This document shows, one piece after another, positions 43,137-50,819 of a stretch of DNA of 58,981 nt (its first letter is position 1; each line of letters opens with the position of its first letter). The translations under genes and the position numbers were made by a program. Source of the DNA: Rhizobium cauense (lineage in GTDB: Bacteria > Pseudomonadota > Alphaproteobacteria > Rhizobiales > Rhizobiaceae); the NCBI RefSeq assembly GCF_019511525.1, contig NZ_JAEUAT010000029.1, positions 1-58,981 of the forward strand. Direction: 5' to 3'. Under the pieces are notes generated by a model, which made no database searches, was not told the DNA's origin, and was given only the letters and a program-made list of their open reading frames with translations.

Positions 43137-43161
43137 AATGCTCGGGCACTCCCGTTGTTCC
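43137..43161 (-). promoter_or_regulatory. Variant stress promoter (GGAAC-N16-CATT) before a tiny ORF
   Basis: -35 complement of 43157-43161, -10 CATT complement of 43137-43140. Confidence 0.5.
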
Positions 43162-43272
43162 GGAAAGTGTGCAAATGCGCTTGGATCATCGGCAGACGAT
43201 TATCCTGAAACCTTTTCTCGTCAGGGCCGTTGTCGGTGTATGAAAAGCACTGATAGAAAAGCCCGCAGCGGC

Positions 43273-43359
43273 ATGTACAAATTCGTTCTCACTATATTTG
43301 CCATCGCAATCGCGATCGCCGCAGCCTACTTCTTCCTCCTCACACCCGGAACGCCGTAG
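43273..43359 (+). CDS. Tiny single-pass membrane peptide candidate, 28 aa
   Basis: MYKFVLTIFAIAIAIAAAYF followed by FLLTPGTP: one transmembrane helix. The ribosome binding site is weak and an in-frame ATG at 43240 could extend it by 11 residues. Included because it resembles the two other tiny membrane proteins in the window, but without a stress-type promoter. Confidence 0.3.
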   Translation: MYKFVLTIFAIAIAIAAAYFFLLTPGTP

Positions 43360-43938
43360 GCATGAGCGGAGCAAGCTCGTAATGGTGCTTGCGGTGACTT
43401 ACCCGGCAATCAATCGGAAGACTGCCTAGTTCGGCAAGGAGCGCCTGTTTGGTGCGACATTGACCTCGCCAAGCCCTCTGACTGGGCTAGTAAGTGAGGC
43501 ACACGCAATGCCGTCGCGGTTCCAGCACGGACGAAGTCCTCGCGCATTTTATAGTTCCGCGATGAAAACGTTTCCAAGTGCGCCGAATCTCCACCGTTTC
43601 CGGTCAAGCATCAACAAAAATGCCTCTCGAGTTTCGAGGGGACGTGCGCGGGGAAATGAGCGCGTTGCGGAGACGCGTCGGAAGCCTCCTCCCTTGGCTC
43701 CCCACTGAGCTACATATGCGCCGGCGGCCGCTAACCACTCTGACTGAGCAAGGGCTCCCTCTCGCTTTCATACGCTCGTCGGGAGTTCGCACCATAACTC
43801 CAATGTGGCATTCTCATTGACATGTTTGATGGCCCCTTACCCCGCCTTCACCGGACGCGCGAGGAGCGACCTTGGGAGGCCTCGCGGCCGAAACATCTGA
43901 GGCCCTAACGCGGTCATGACAAGGGTCGGACGAATTCA
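43360..43938. other. Stretch without a supported gene
   Basis: Several short open frames but no ribosome binding site, no family and no island-type promoter. Confidence 0.4.
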
Positions 43939-44340
43939 TCATGGATCAACATACCCGACAGCATAAATTTTCAACTCTTTTCCCTCGGTTGTTGAATTGA
44001 AAATCAAAGAGCCCTTCGCCGAGGATCGCGCGGGAACGTAATCGAAGGTTACTTCGGCAGTCTCTTCAGAGTTTCCATCGCCCGTCAACGCGCCTCGTAC
44101 CACAACTGCGGCCGCCGTGGTATCGGCAGTGTTAAACACCTCAAATCTCACCTCGTTCTTCGCCATTCCTGGCAAACCGGCCAGCGTCGAAACGGTTAAT
44201 CGAGGCGGGGCGTTGCGGTTGGTCAGCGCTTCGAAAGCGACAAAGGCTACGAGCAAAAGAACGAGGCAAGCACATATTGTGCCGACGACCCATTCAACGA
44301 TATGTGGGTCATTGCTGCCGCTGTATTTTTTTCGTGCCAT
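43939..44340 (-). CDS. TIGR02588-type membrane-anchored protein
   Basis: A 133-residue protein with one N-terminal transmembrane helix (IVEWVVGTICACLVLLLVAF) and a periplasmic beta-rich domain (EVRFEVFNTADTTAAAVVVR, VPARSSAKGSLIFN). It matches the small partner of the TIGR02587 membrane proteins, which always occur together in rhizobia and related bacteria. Role unknown. It begins 7 bases after the stop of the partner gene. Confidence 0.8.
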   Translation of the reverse strand: MARKKYSGSNDPHIVEWVVGTICACLVLLLVAFVAFEALTNRNAPPRLTVSTLAGLPGMAKNEVRFEVFNTADTTAAAVVVRGALTGDGNSEETAEVTFDYVPARSSAKGSLIFNSTTEGKELKIYAVGYVDP

Positions 44341-44347
44341 GTCTTGC

Positions 44348-45250
44348 TCACAGGATCAGACGTGCCGCCGCCGCCCCAATCGACGATGGTAGCGCGAGGA
44401 CAATAGTCGTTGACAACATCTGCCCGACGGACATGTCGTCGAACCGTTGGAAAGTCCACAAAGTATAGGCGCTAACGAGCAACGCAATGACGTATCCAGG
44501 CAAAGTAAATCGGACGATGATATGCCAGGCAGGAACGTCATCGCCAATCTCATGTCCACCCTTGAATGAGACGGCGTATACGAAAGCGTGCATGACAACC
44601 AGCGAGAGGACTATCGCGGCCAAGACGTGTAATGGCGTCATCTTGTAAGAGAGCAGGATCACTTCTTCGGTCGGCGCGACGTTCAGGCCGAGGAACAATG
44701 CTCCAACGGACATGAGAAACAATTCGCCGGCATAATCCGTGGGACCGTTTTGGATCGGATCATCGTCGTTCTCATCGTGATTGTCATCGTCACCATTCAA
44801 CTGACTACGACCGAGCAAGGCTCCAATACTAGCTGGAACTGCTTGAACCGCAATCTTGCCAATGACCTCGAAGGCGGACTGTTCGAAATCTAAAACGCCA
44901 GTAACTGTGAGGATCAGAAAACTCGTCACTATTCCTACCGCATACGCGACCGCTGCATCACGCCCCGCATCGCGCCAAGTCATGGTCTCTTCGAAACCCA
45001 CTCTGTCTGACAGGATGAGAAGAAGAGGGATGTTCACAAGTAGTAGAAGGAGCAGCCTGGTCCGGTCCATGTAGAACCCTAGCTCCCACATTTCCATTGT
45101 CATAAACATCGGTAACGCAAACAGTAACGCTCCCGCGCATGCTCGCCCGAGGCCTGCAGCGAAACGCCGTCCATTCCATCGTCGATGTGGACTGCCTTGT
45201 TCCAATCCCATGAAGTTGAGATAGTTCACGAGCTTGAAAAGACTAGACAT
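44348..45250 (-). CDS. TIGR02587-type integral membrane protein
   Basis: A 300-residue protein with about seven transmembrane helices, e.g. CAGALLFALPMFMTMEMWEL, LLLLLLVNIPLLLILSDRVG and AAIVLSLVVMHAFVYAVSF. An acidic, disordered loop (GDDDNHDENDDDP) divides it. The EMW and WDF-like motifs fit the TIGR02587 family. Operon partner of the TIGR02588 protein downstream. Start uncertain: an ATG inside (MGLEQGSPHRRW) is possible too. Confidence 0.82.
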   Translation of the reverse strand: MSSLFKLVNYLNFMGLEQGSPHRRWNGRRFAAGLGRACAGALLFALPMFMTMEMWELGFYMDRTRLLLLLLVNIPLLLILSDRVGFEETMTWRDAGRDAAVAYAVGIVTSFLILTVTGVLDFEQSAFEVIGKIAVQAVPASIGALLGRSQLNGDDDNHDENDDDPIQNGPTDYAGELFLMSVGALFLGLNVAPTEEVILLSYKMTPLHVLAAIVLSLVVMHAFVYAVSFKGGHEIGDDVPAWHIIVRFTLPGYVIALLVSAYTLWTFQRFDDMSVGQMLSTTIVLALPSSIGAAAARLIL

Positions 45251-45400
45251 TCTTCAAAGGAGCTCCGACCTTTTGGCTGGTTCCACTCACGTTCTGCAAC
45301 TCCAGGCTTCGTTAATGATGCACTAGCGGATCGACGTTGCCTTCGGTGGCAAATCGGCGTTCGTTCGAAGCAAGGATGGTCTGCGCCAACTACATGATAT

Positions 45401-45426
45401 GGAACGGGTTTTACCCTCAATGCGTT
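45401..45426 (+). promoter_or_regulatory. EcfG-type promoter (GGAAC-N17-CGTT) for a 28-aa membrane peptide
   Basis: -35 at 45401-45405 and CGTT at 45423-45426 with the alternative 17-base spacer, 29 bases before the ATG at 45455. Confidence 0.75.
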
Positions 45427-45454
45427 ATCTGCTCATGCTGGAAGGAATTGGACC

Positions 45455-45541
45455 ATGACCAACCGCACATGGGGCAAGTTGATCGCGATCGAGATCTGTC
45501 TGCTTTTTTGGCTTGCAGCTCTACTGTGGGTTCTGACGTAG
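45455..45541 (+). CDS. Tiny single-pass membrane protein, 28 aa
   Basis: MTNRTWGKLIAIEICLLFWL continues AALLWVLT: a short polar start and one transmembrane helix. AAGGA lies 8 bases before the ATG, and a consensus -10 stands 29 bases upstream. Promoter, ribosome binding site and helix together make a convincing stress-induced miniprotein too short for standard gene calling. It converges with the MgtC-like gene, 3 bases apart. Confidence 0.65.
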   Translation: MTNRTWGKLIAIEICLLFWLAALLWVLT

Positions 45542-45544
45542 CCT

Positions 45545-46042
45545 TCACGACTGATCGTCCTCGGAGAGTGCCGAGGCTCTGCCTTTTTGCGCGATCTTGT
45601 CGTTGCCCTCGGATTTGAAGCTCGTCATAACCCGGAGTGTGGCAAACGTCATGATCGACAAGACGATTGCAGTGTCATAAGCACCCAGACCGACAGCCGC
45701 GCCAATTGCGCCCGTGGCCCAAAGGCTGGCAGCCGTCGCGGTTCCACGAATGCTTGCCTTGCCAACCAAAATTGCGCCCCCGCCAATGAACCCAACCCCG
45801 TTGATCAAGCCCTCGACGATTCTTGCCGTAGCTTCTGGGTTGTCTCTGGTCACTGTCTCCGCCGCTTGGATAAAGCCACATGCTGCGATGGCTACCAAAG
45901 GAAAGGTCCTGAGACCTGCACTGCGCTCATTGCGCTCACGATCCCACGCGATCGGAAGCGCTAACACATAGGCAGCCAGCAAGGCCGCCAGGTGTGGCAG
46001 CATGTCCAACTCTGCGCTGATCAGACTCACCCAATCGACCAA
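45545..46042 (-). CDS. MgtC/SapB-family membrane protein
   Basis: A 165-residue protein with four to five transmembrane helices and the family core LRTFPLVAIAACGFIQAAET, GLINGVGFIGGGAILVGKAS and RGTATAASLWATGAIGAAVG. MgtC-type proteins act in Mg2+ limitation and in modulation of ATP synthase; which applies here is unknown. The start is TTG at 46042, with GGGAGG 7 bases upstream, in preference to an out-of-frame ATG. Confidence 0.87.
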   Translation of the reverse strand: MVDWVSLISAELDMLPHLAALLAAYVLALPIAWDRERNERSAGLRTFPLVAIAACGFIQAAETVTRDNPEATARIVEGLINGVGFIGGGAILVGKASIRGTATAASLWATGAIGAAVGLGAYDTAIVLSIMTFATLRVMTSFKSEGNDKIAQKGRASALSEDDQS

Positions 46043-46357
46043 GTCATTACCTCCCTTTCGTCCTGAATTGCAAAGAAGATGGATACGCGTTCCTACGTGG
46101 CAAGAGCGTTGCCACCTGACGAACGGTTCAATCGATTTAGATAAAAGATTACGCCCAATCCTGGTAAGCGTCTGTCAACGCGCGGCTTATTGTTCTTCGC
46201 TGTGTGATGCCACCCCACTGTGCACGTGGCAAATGTCTTGTGGTTGCCATTAGGCAGGGGAATCAATTCTTTCGGCATAGGTATGAGAAGCGAGAGAAAT
46301 GCCCCCCCCCCGAACTCTCTTGTCTAGACTGCGATGCGATCCTTACGGCCTCCAGAC
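46043..46357. other. Stretch without a supported gene
   Basis: Between the MgtC-like and topoisomerase genes. A long C-run (46301-46309) is present. Nothing else supported. Confidence 0.4.
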
Positions 46358-47428
46358 TCACTGCCCCATGCGCAATTTCAGCCACCGCAGGACACGGATT
46401 TCGTCTTCGTCCATCCATTCCAGAAGCCGTCGGCTTCTCGTGCGCAAACGCAACACGGAGCCCAAGGAGCCGGACCTGAAGTCATCAAACACCGCAGGAT
46501 GGATATATGAGGATCTGCAGACAGCGCGAGTATTTACAAGCTTGCTAGCAACAAGATCAATTGCCTCGTTGAGTTGCCGAGCAATCGCTCTTTCGGATAC
46601 AGCCATTTCCAACGGCGCGAGCGCACCTACTGCCATACATGTCGCGCCCCATGTTCGAAACTGGCGAGAACTGAAGTCCTGCCCCGCCGTCTCTCTAATA
46701 TAGCTGTTCACGTCCTGGGAAGAGATTTGACGGCATCCACCCTCATCGCAAACATACTGAAAAAGATGTTGCCCAGGCAACTCCTGAAGCTTGCGGACGA
46801 CATTTGCAATACGTCGATCGCTATGGATGAGGTTCCACTCCTTGCCGGACTTTCCCTTGAAGCGAAACTTGACGCTACCTCCCTCTACCTTCACGTGTCT
46901 GCGTCTCAGCGTCGTCACGCCATAGCTCTTGTTCGCTTCGGCATACAAAGAGTTTCCAATTCGAATGTAAAGGTTATCGAGTATCCAGACTACCGTGGCG
47001 AGCGCCTTGTCAAAATTCAGGCCTCGAGAATTGAGGTCTTTGTCTACCCGTTCTCGTATATCTGGAAGACGCGCGGCAAAGTCGGCGAGACGATCAAACT
47101 TCGCCCGCCCCCTCTCTTCATGCCAAGCTGAATGATAACGATATTGCTTCCTCCCACGGGCGTCGACACCGACTGCCTGAAGGTGACTGTATGGGTTGGT
47201 GGAAATAACGACATCTGTATAGGCTGGCGGAATGGCGAGCGCGTTAAGGCGATCAATCTCGGCCGTATCGGTGATACGATCGCCCTCCGGCTTATAATAA
47301 AGAAACCCGTTTTTTCCTTGCTTACGGGTTATCCCTCGATCCAAGCTGGAGATATAGACAAGGCCCGACGCAAGTTGCGCGTCTACAGCTATCGTCTTTA
47401 TGTCGTTGTTTGAAATAGTCTGGTTCAT
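46358..47428 (-). CDS. DNA topoisomerase IB
   Basis: A 356-residue poxvirus-type topoisomerase IB that relaxes DNA through a tyrosine intermediate. The N-terminal DNA-binding part has IPPAYTDVVISTNPYSHLQA and GVDARGRKQYRYHSAWHEER. The catalytic part has RRRHVKVEGG, RFKGKSGKEW, QFRTWGATCMA and the active-site Tyr in CRSSYIHPAVFDDF. The ATG at 47428 gives a family-typical N-terminus, but an EcfG-type promoter -10 lies only 9 bases upstream, implying a leaderless message or a different start. An upstream ATG at 47464 would precede the promoter. Confidence 0.88.
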   Translation of the reverse strand: MNQTISNNDIKTIAVDAQLASGLVYISSLDRGITRKQGKNGFLYYKPEGDRITDTAEIDRLNALAIPPAYTDVVISTNPYSHLQAVGVDARGRKQYRYHSAWHEERGRAKFDRLADFAARLPDIRERVDKDLNSRGLNFDKALATVVWILDNLYIRIGNSLYAEANKSYGVTTLRRRHVKVEGGSVKFRFKGKSGKEWNLIHSDRRIANVVRKLQELPGQHLFQYVCDEGGCRQISSQDVNSYIRETAGQDFSSRQFRTWGATCMAVGALAPLEMAVSERAIARQLNEAIDLVASKLVNTRAVCRSSYIHPAVFDDFRSGSLGSVLRLRTRSRRLLEWMDEDEIRVLRWLKLRMGQ

Positions 47429-47436
47429 TCGGCGAT

Positions 47437-47461
47437 AACTCTGACGGCGATTGTCGGTTCC
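47437..47461 (-). promoter_or_regulatory. EcfG-type promoter (GGAAC-N16-AGTT) at the topoisomerase start
   Basis: -35 complement of 47457-47461, -10 complement of 47437-47440. The predicted transcript begins within a few bases of the ATG at 47428. Confidence 0.55.
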
Positions 47462-47528
47462 CATTCCCGTTTCAATCCAAATGGGGCGTGATAGTCGCGA
47501 CCGCCGCCCATCTCTCAGTGGCAAGTAC

Positions 47529-47553
47529 GGAACAAACATCGTTGCTGATCATT
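47529..47553 (+). promoter_or_regulatory. Variant stress promoter (GGAAC-N16-CATT)
   Basis: -35 at 47529-47533, CATT at 47550-47553, 105 bases before the ATG at 47658. Confidence 0.45.
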
Positions 47554-47657
47554 CCGAAAGCTGAGCCGGAAGGCCGAGTGGTGCCGGAGCAGACAGGCCG
47601 ACAGGAAACGGATCCCGCTCCCTCGTTCAGCCAAAGCGCCTCGATTGGAGAAATGAA

Positions 47658-47894
47658 ATGCAGGAACAAAAGAAGAAACGCGTTCTCGGGGCCGATGCAA
47701 GGCCACGCGACCCCGCGGACCATGAAGTAGAACGTCAGCCCCTCCGTGCCAGTGAAAGTCAAGGCGACAATCGCTCGAACATTGAGGCACTCCGAGAAGC
47801 AAGACGACAGGGGCGTGATGCGTTCTTGGTCAAGTCAGACCTGGAAGACCAGGATGTGCGTGAAAGCAGTCCGGGAACACGAGAGCAGGATTGA
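47658..47894 (+). CDS. Small charged hypothetical protein, 78 aa
   Basis: Highly charged and probably disordered: MQEQKKKRVLGADARPRDPA, QGDNRSNIEALREARRQGRD, VKSDLEDQDVRESSPGTREQ. No family recognised. GGAG lies 7 bases before the ATG and a CATT-class promoter 105 bases upstream. Charged disordered stress proteins are typical of this island. Confidence 0.6.
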   Translation: MQEQKKKRVLGADARPRDPADHEVERQPLRASESQGDNRSNIEALREARRQGRDAFLVKSDLEDQDVRESSPGTREQD

Positions 47895-47980
47895 AGCCAC
47901 ACGCCCAAAAATACTCATCAGCAGCGCCGTTTCGCGCTCTGACCTTTGAGGCGGTTCCTAGTCAACAGGAGGAAGATAAC

Positions 47981-48439
47981 ATGCCGGATCCCAATCAATC
48001 ACCCGCGGTTCAATCATTGAAGAAGGAGGAAGCTGACCAGCGGCGCCGCGCAAAGAGCGAACTCGACAAGGGCCTCCAAGATACGTTTCCCGCCTCCGAT
48101 CCAATCTCAATAACGAGCACTGCTGTCTCCGCCGGCAGGGCCGATGCATCCGAAGCAGAACGCGTTCAAGATGGTGAAGACCAGTACCCGCTGGTCAACG
48201 AGGCTCTGCGAAGCGTGGAAAATAGTCGTGGCGCACCTTCCAGCGATCGCGTTGCTCTCGCGCGCGAAGCTGCTCGCTTATCAGAGCGAGCATCTGAGGT
48301 CGCCAGCGGCGCCGTTCACCTGGCAAAAGGGGAGGCTCGCTCGGTTTGGAAGGACGTCGAAGATAAGATTCGCGAGAGACCTCTTACTGCTGTGGGCGTG
48401 GTCGCGACGATCGCGTTCTTTTGGGGCGCCACGCGATAG
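47981..48439 (+). CDS. ElaB/DUF883-like stress protein, 152 aa
   Basis: A polar N-terminal part with LDKGLQDTFPASDPISITST, a motif common in small rhizobial stress proteins, is followed by an amphipathic helix (LSERASEVASGAVHLAKGEA) and a DUF883-type C-terminus (IRERPLTAVGVVATIAFFWG) that anchors it in the membrane. ElaB/YqjD-type proteins bind ribosomes at the membrane in stationary phase in enterobacteria; whether this one does is unknown. CAGGAGG lies before the ATG at 47981. Confidence 0.75.
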   Translation: MPDPNQSPAVQSLKKEEADQRRRAKSELDKGLQDTFPASDPISITSTAVSAGRADASEAERVQDGEDQYPLVNEALRSVENSRGAPSSDRVALAREAARLSERASEVASGAVHLAKGEARSVWKDVEDKIRERPLTAVGVVATIAFFWGATR

Positions 48440-48749
48440 CTCTATCGCGCGGCAATGCCCCCGCGCATGATAATGTGGTCGGATTCGGCGCTTCGCCATC
48501 GGCAAAGGATCGCCGGCAGCCGGACTCTTTAAGCTGCCCCTATCTAGCCATGGAGCTACGACAATCGCCTTGGATCACTGACCTCCTTGTCTTTTTCAGG
48601 AGGTGTGGTCTGCTCTATTCATAAATATGGCATTGACCACAGTCCGACAGCGCAACCAAGGCCTAATTCGATGCAGTCCTTTTCACGACACCATGGCCAG
48701 TTAGCAACCGGCTCTTCTGCCGAAGAGAAGCGTTCGAAACGGTAGAACG
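48440..48749. other. Stretch without a supported gene
   Basis: Leads up to the consensus EcfG promoter at 48750. Nothing else supported. Confidence 0.4.
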
Positions 48750-48774
48750 GGAACATTGTTGAAGCCATCGCGTT
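48750..48774 (+). promoter_or_regulatory. EcfG-type promoter (GGAAC-N16-CGTT) for a miniprotein/membrane protein operon
   Basis: Exact consensus: -35 at 48750-48754, -10 at 48771-48774, 37 bases before the ATG at 48811. Confidence 0.88.
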
Positions 48775-48810
48775 GGGAAGGCGCAAATTAAATTTCTTGG
48801 AGGTTTTCAA

Positions 48811-48888
48811 ATGGGTAGAGGTATACTTCTGTGGCTCCTCGGCATTCCGCTGCCGATCGTGATCCTACTTGTTCTCTTCATGCGCTAG
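48811..48888 (+). CDS. Tiny single-pass membrane protein, 25 aa
   Basis: MGRGILLWLLGIPLPIVILL then VLFMR: almost entirely one transmembrane helix with a proline kink. GGAGG lies 7 bases before the ATG and a perfect EcfG promoter 37 bases upstream. Very similar tiny proteins recur in rhizobia as far as I recall. It is followed after 9 bases by a 304-residue membrane protein, so the two are one operon and may interact. Confidence 0.72.
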   Translation: MGRGILLWLLGIPLPIVILLVLFMR

Positions 48889-48897
48889 GGGGCCGAC

Positions 48898-49812
48898 ATG
48901 TTTCCAAGCGAAGGTACGGCCGCCGGCATTCTGCCGGTTGAATCCTCCAAATCCGCGATGGCGTGGGGCCCGATCATTGGAGGCGCTGTAGCTGCCACCG
49001 GCATCACGCTCATCCTCATCCTACTCGGCTCGGGCCTAGGGCTGACAATGGTCTCCCCATGGTCGGGCGAAAGCAGTTCGGCGGCCACCGTCGGCATCTC
49101 GGCCGCGATCTGGCTTGTCGTGGTGCAGTGGCTGTCTTCGGCGCTGGGAGGGTACCTTACCGGCAGACTACGCACTAAATGGGCAGCGGTTCATACCGAC
49201 GAAGTTTTCTTCAGGGATACGGCGCACGGCTTCCTCAGTTGGGCCCTGGCGACGCTATTCGTCGCGGGTTTTCTCGCTTCTTCCCTGACTTCGCTTGCAG
49301 GCGCTGGAGCGAGTGCGGCGGGAAGTGTGATAAATACTGCGGGAATGGCCGGCGCTGCGAGCGCAGCCACGACCAACGGTCCTGACCTTTCCACGTCATA
49401 CTTCACAGACGCTTTGCTGCGGCCCCAGCAAGCCGGCGACCGGGCACGTGAGGATGACGGTGCCGCAGCGACGGAAATCTCCCGTATACTTCTGCAGGGC
49501 GCTGCAAGCGGGCAGGTTCCGGACGCTGACAAGGCATACATCGCAGGGATCGTGGCAGCTCGAACAGGATTATCTGAGGCCGATGCTCGCGCCCGCCTCG
49601 ATGCAGTGCTCAAGCAGATCGACGACGCCAAGGTCGCAGCGCAGAACGCTGTGGACGAAGCAAGAAAGGGTGCAGCGACGACAGCTTTAGTTGGTGCACT
49701 TTCACTGCTAATTGGAGCTTTCATCGCCTCTGCTGCGGCAGCTCTTGGCGGAAAACAGCGCGACGATGAGGAGGACCTCCTTGTGACATCGTCCCCCCGG
49801 TCTCAGGTCTAA
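48898..49812 (+). CDS. Hypothetical multi-pass membrane protein, 304 aa
   Basis: Two N-terminal membrane helices (GPIIGGAVAATGITLILILL, SAAIWLVVVQWLSSALGGYL), one following RDTAHGFLSWALATLFVAGF, a periplasmic or cytoplasmic domain with ATEISRILLQGAASGQVPDA and ARTGLSEADARARLDAVLKQ, and a last helix (ATTALVGALSLLIGAFIASA). Resembles a rhizobial membrane family without known function. It is the second gene of a miniprotein operon. GGGGG precedes the ATG. Confidence 0.78.
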   Translation: MFPSEGTAAGILPVESSKSAMAWGPIIGGAVAATGITLILILLGSGLGLTMVSPWSGESSSAATVGISAAIWLVVVQWLSSALGGYLTGRLRTKWAAVHTDEVFFRDTAHGFLSWALATLFVAGFLASSLTSLAGAGASAAGSVINTAGMAGAASAATTNGPDLSTSYFTDALLRPQQAGDRAREDDGAAATEISRILLQGAASGQVPDADKAYIAGIVAARTGLSEADARARLDAVLKQIDDAKVAAQNAVDEARKGAATTALVGALSLLIGAFIASAAAALGGKQRDDEEDLLVTSSPRSQV

Positions 49813-49818
49813 GAGGAG

Positions 49819-49847
49819 ATTGAGGCGTGCAAGCACGCCTCAATTTC
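49819..49847 (+). terminator. Strong hairpin terminator after the 304-aa gene
   Basis: ATTGAGGCGTGC (49819-49830) and its exact complement (49833-49844) form a 12-bp hairpin starting 7 bases behind the stop. TTT follows the stem. Confidence 0.78.
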
Positions 49848-49894
49848 ACCCTCAAGTTGCTCCCGCGAAACTGTATTGGGGTGTCAAACCTCAG

Positions 49895-50077
49895 CTAATG
49901 TTGCTTTTCCCCAGCACTCTTTCCGTCACTGGATTTGGCGCGTTCCTCTACTCGCTTGGCGCCCTTCGCCAATGGCGAGCCCTTCGCGGTCTCTACCTTC
50001 CGCTCCTCCATTTTCGTTTCGCGATGAAGGGCTTGTGCCGACTTCTTTCCCGGTTGATGTGATTGGTCTTGGTTCAA
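49895..50077 (-). CDS. Small lysine-rich hypothetical protein, 60 aa, TTG start
   Basis: Very basic and polar: MNQDQSHQPGKKSAQALHRE, then KMEERKVETAKGSPLAKGAK and a charged end; probably disordered and possibly nucleic-acid-binding. The TTG at 50077 has AGGAG 8 bases upstream and a perfect EcfG promoter 33 bases away. Promoter geometry is the strongest evidence that it is real. Confidence 0.65.
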   Translation of the reverse strand: MNQDQSHQPGKKSAQALHRETKMEERKVETAKGSPLAKGAKRVEERAKSSDGKSAGEKQH

Positions 50078-50109
50078 GGGTCAATCTCCTCTTGCGTCGA
50101 TCAAATAAA

Positions 50110-50134
50110 AACGTGTCCCTGCTGCTGAGGTTCC
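50110..50134 (-). promoter_or_regulatory. EcfG-type promoter (GGAAC-N16-CGTT) for the lysine-rich protein
   Basis: Exact consensus: -35 complement of 50130-50134, -10 complement of 50110-50113, 33 bases before the TTG. Confidence 0.85.
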
Positions 50135-50286
50135 CGCAGGGCCGGTTTCCAGATGTCAGAACCGCACCAGCTCTTCATGGCTCGGCCCCTGCAAGATGTG
50201 GCCGGGCTCGGGGTCAACGTTAGAGCGTGGTATGGGTATCAAGCTTCAGGAGTCGCGGTTTCGCGGCGACTTTCATGAGCGTGGGC

Positions 50287-50311
50287 GGAACACCGTCGAG
50301 CGATCAAAGTT
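50287..50311 (+). promoter_or_regulatory. EcfG-type promoter (GGAAC-N16-AGTT) for the Pro-rich/SemiSWEET/sialidase operon
   Basis: -35 at 50287-50291, -10 at 50308-50311, 25 bases before the ATG at 50336. Confidence 0.82.
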
Positions 50312-50335
50312 TGGAGGCATCAGAGGAGCTTTAAA

Positions 50336-50527
50336 ATGCCTTTGCCTTTCGACCCCGTTGCTCCACTTTCAATCCCGGTACCCCTGATCAACCACCTCCC
50401 GGTGTTGATCCCGTACCCGATCCTGATCCCAGGTCGGGATCCACCCAATCCGATGCCTATAGAACGCTTGCCAAATGACAGAGCGCACTTGCAAGGCGAG
50501 CTGCGACCTAAGAAGCAACGAGGGTAG
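50336..50527 (+). CDS. Proline-rich miniprotein, 63 aa
   Basis: A striking proline and hydrophobic composition: MPLPFDPVAPLSIPVPLINH, LPVLIPYPILIPGRDPPNPM, then a charged tail. Prolines recur every two to four residues, so it cannot be a normal helix; a polyproline-type extended strand is possible. No family recognised. GGAG lies 8 bases before the ATG. The stop is one base from the start of the SemiSWEET gene, so it leads a three-gene operon. Confidence 0.6.
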   Translation: MPLPFDPVAPLSIPVPLINHLPVLIPYPILIPGRDPPNPMPIERLPNDRAHLQGELRPKKQRG

Positions 50528-50528
50528 C

Positions 50529-50819
50529 ATGGACCTTGGACTAGTCGTCGGATACGCAGCATCTATTTGTTCGGTCTCCAGTTTCATACCTCAAACAGTC
50601 AAAGTCTTTCGAAGCAAAGATACGGCCGCCATTTCGGCATGGATGTACATACTCACTGTCACAGGATTTGCTTTGTGGACCTGGTTTGGCGTAGTGCGAA
50701 GTGAAATTCCGATCATCTTGACGAACGCAACATGTTTCTTGCTGTCAGCCTCAATACTGTTGATGAAGCTTAAGGCAATCAAGACAGCGAGATCAGACGC
50801 TCAACAGGGCCGACAATGA
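50529..50819 (+). CDS. SemiSWEET-type sugar transporter
   Basis: A 96-residue, three-helix PQ-loop protein that dimerises to form a sugar channel. The PQ motif is in CSVSSFIPQTVKVFRSKDTA; helices are LGLVVGYAASICSVSSF, ISAWMYILTVTGFALWTWF and ILTNATCFLLSASILLMKL. SemiSWEETs move sugars passively along a gradient. GAGGGTAG lies before the ATG. Its stop overlaps the start of the next gene (ATGA), implying translational coupling to the sialidase-fold protein. Confidence 0.85.
   Translation: MDLGLVVGYAASICSVSSFIPQTVKVFRSKDTAAISAWMYILTVTGFALWTWFGVVRSEIPIILTNATCFLLSASILLMKLKAIKTARSDAQQGRQ

Noticed and set aside
47873..47895. GGAAC before the ElaB/DUF883-like gene
   Set aside because: No GTT or CATT at the right distance; the gene may be read from the promoter at 47529.
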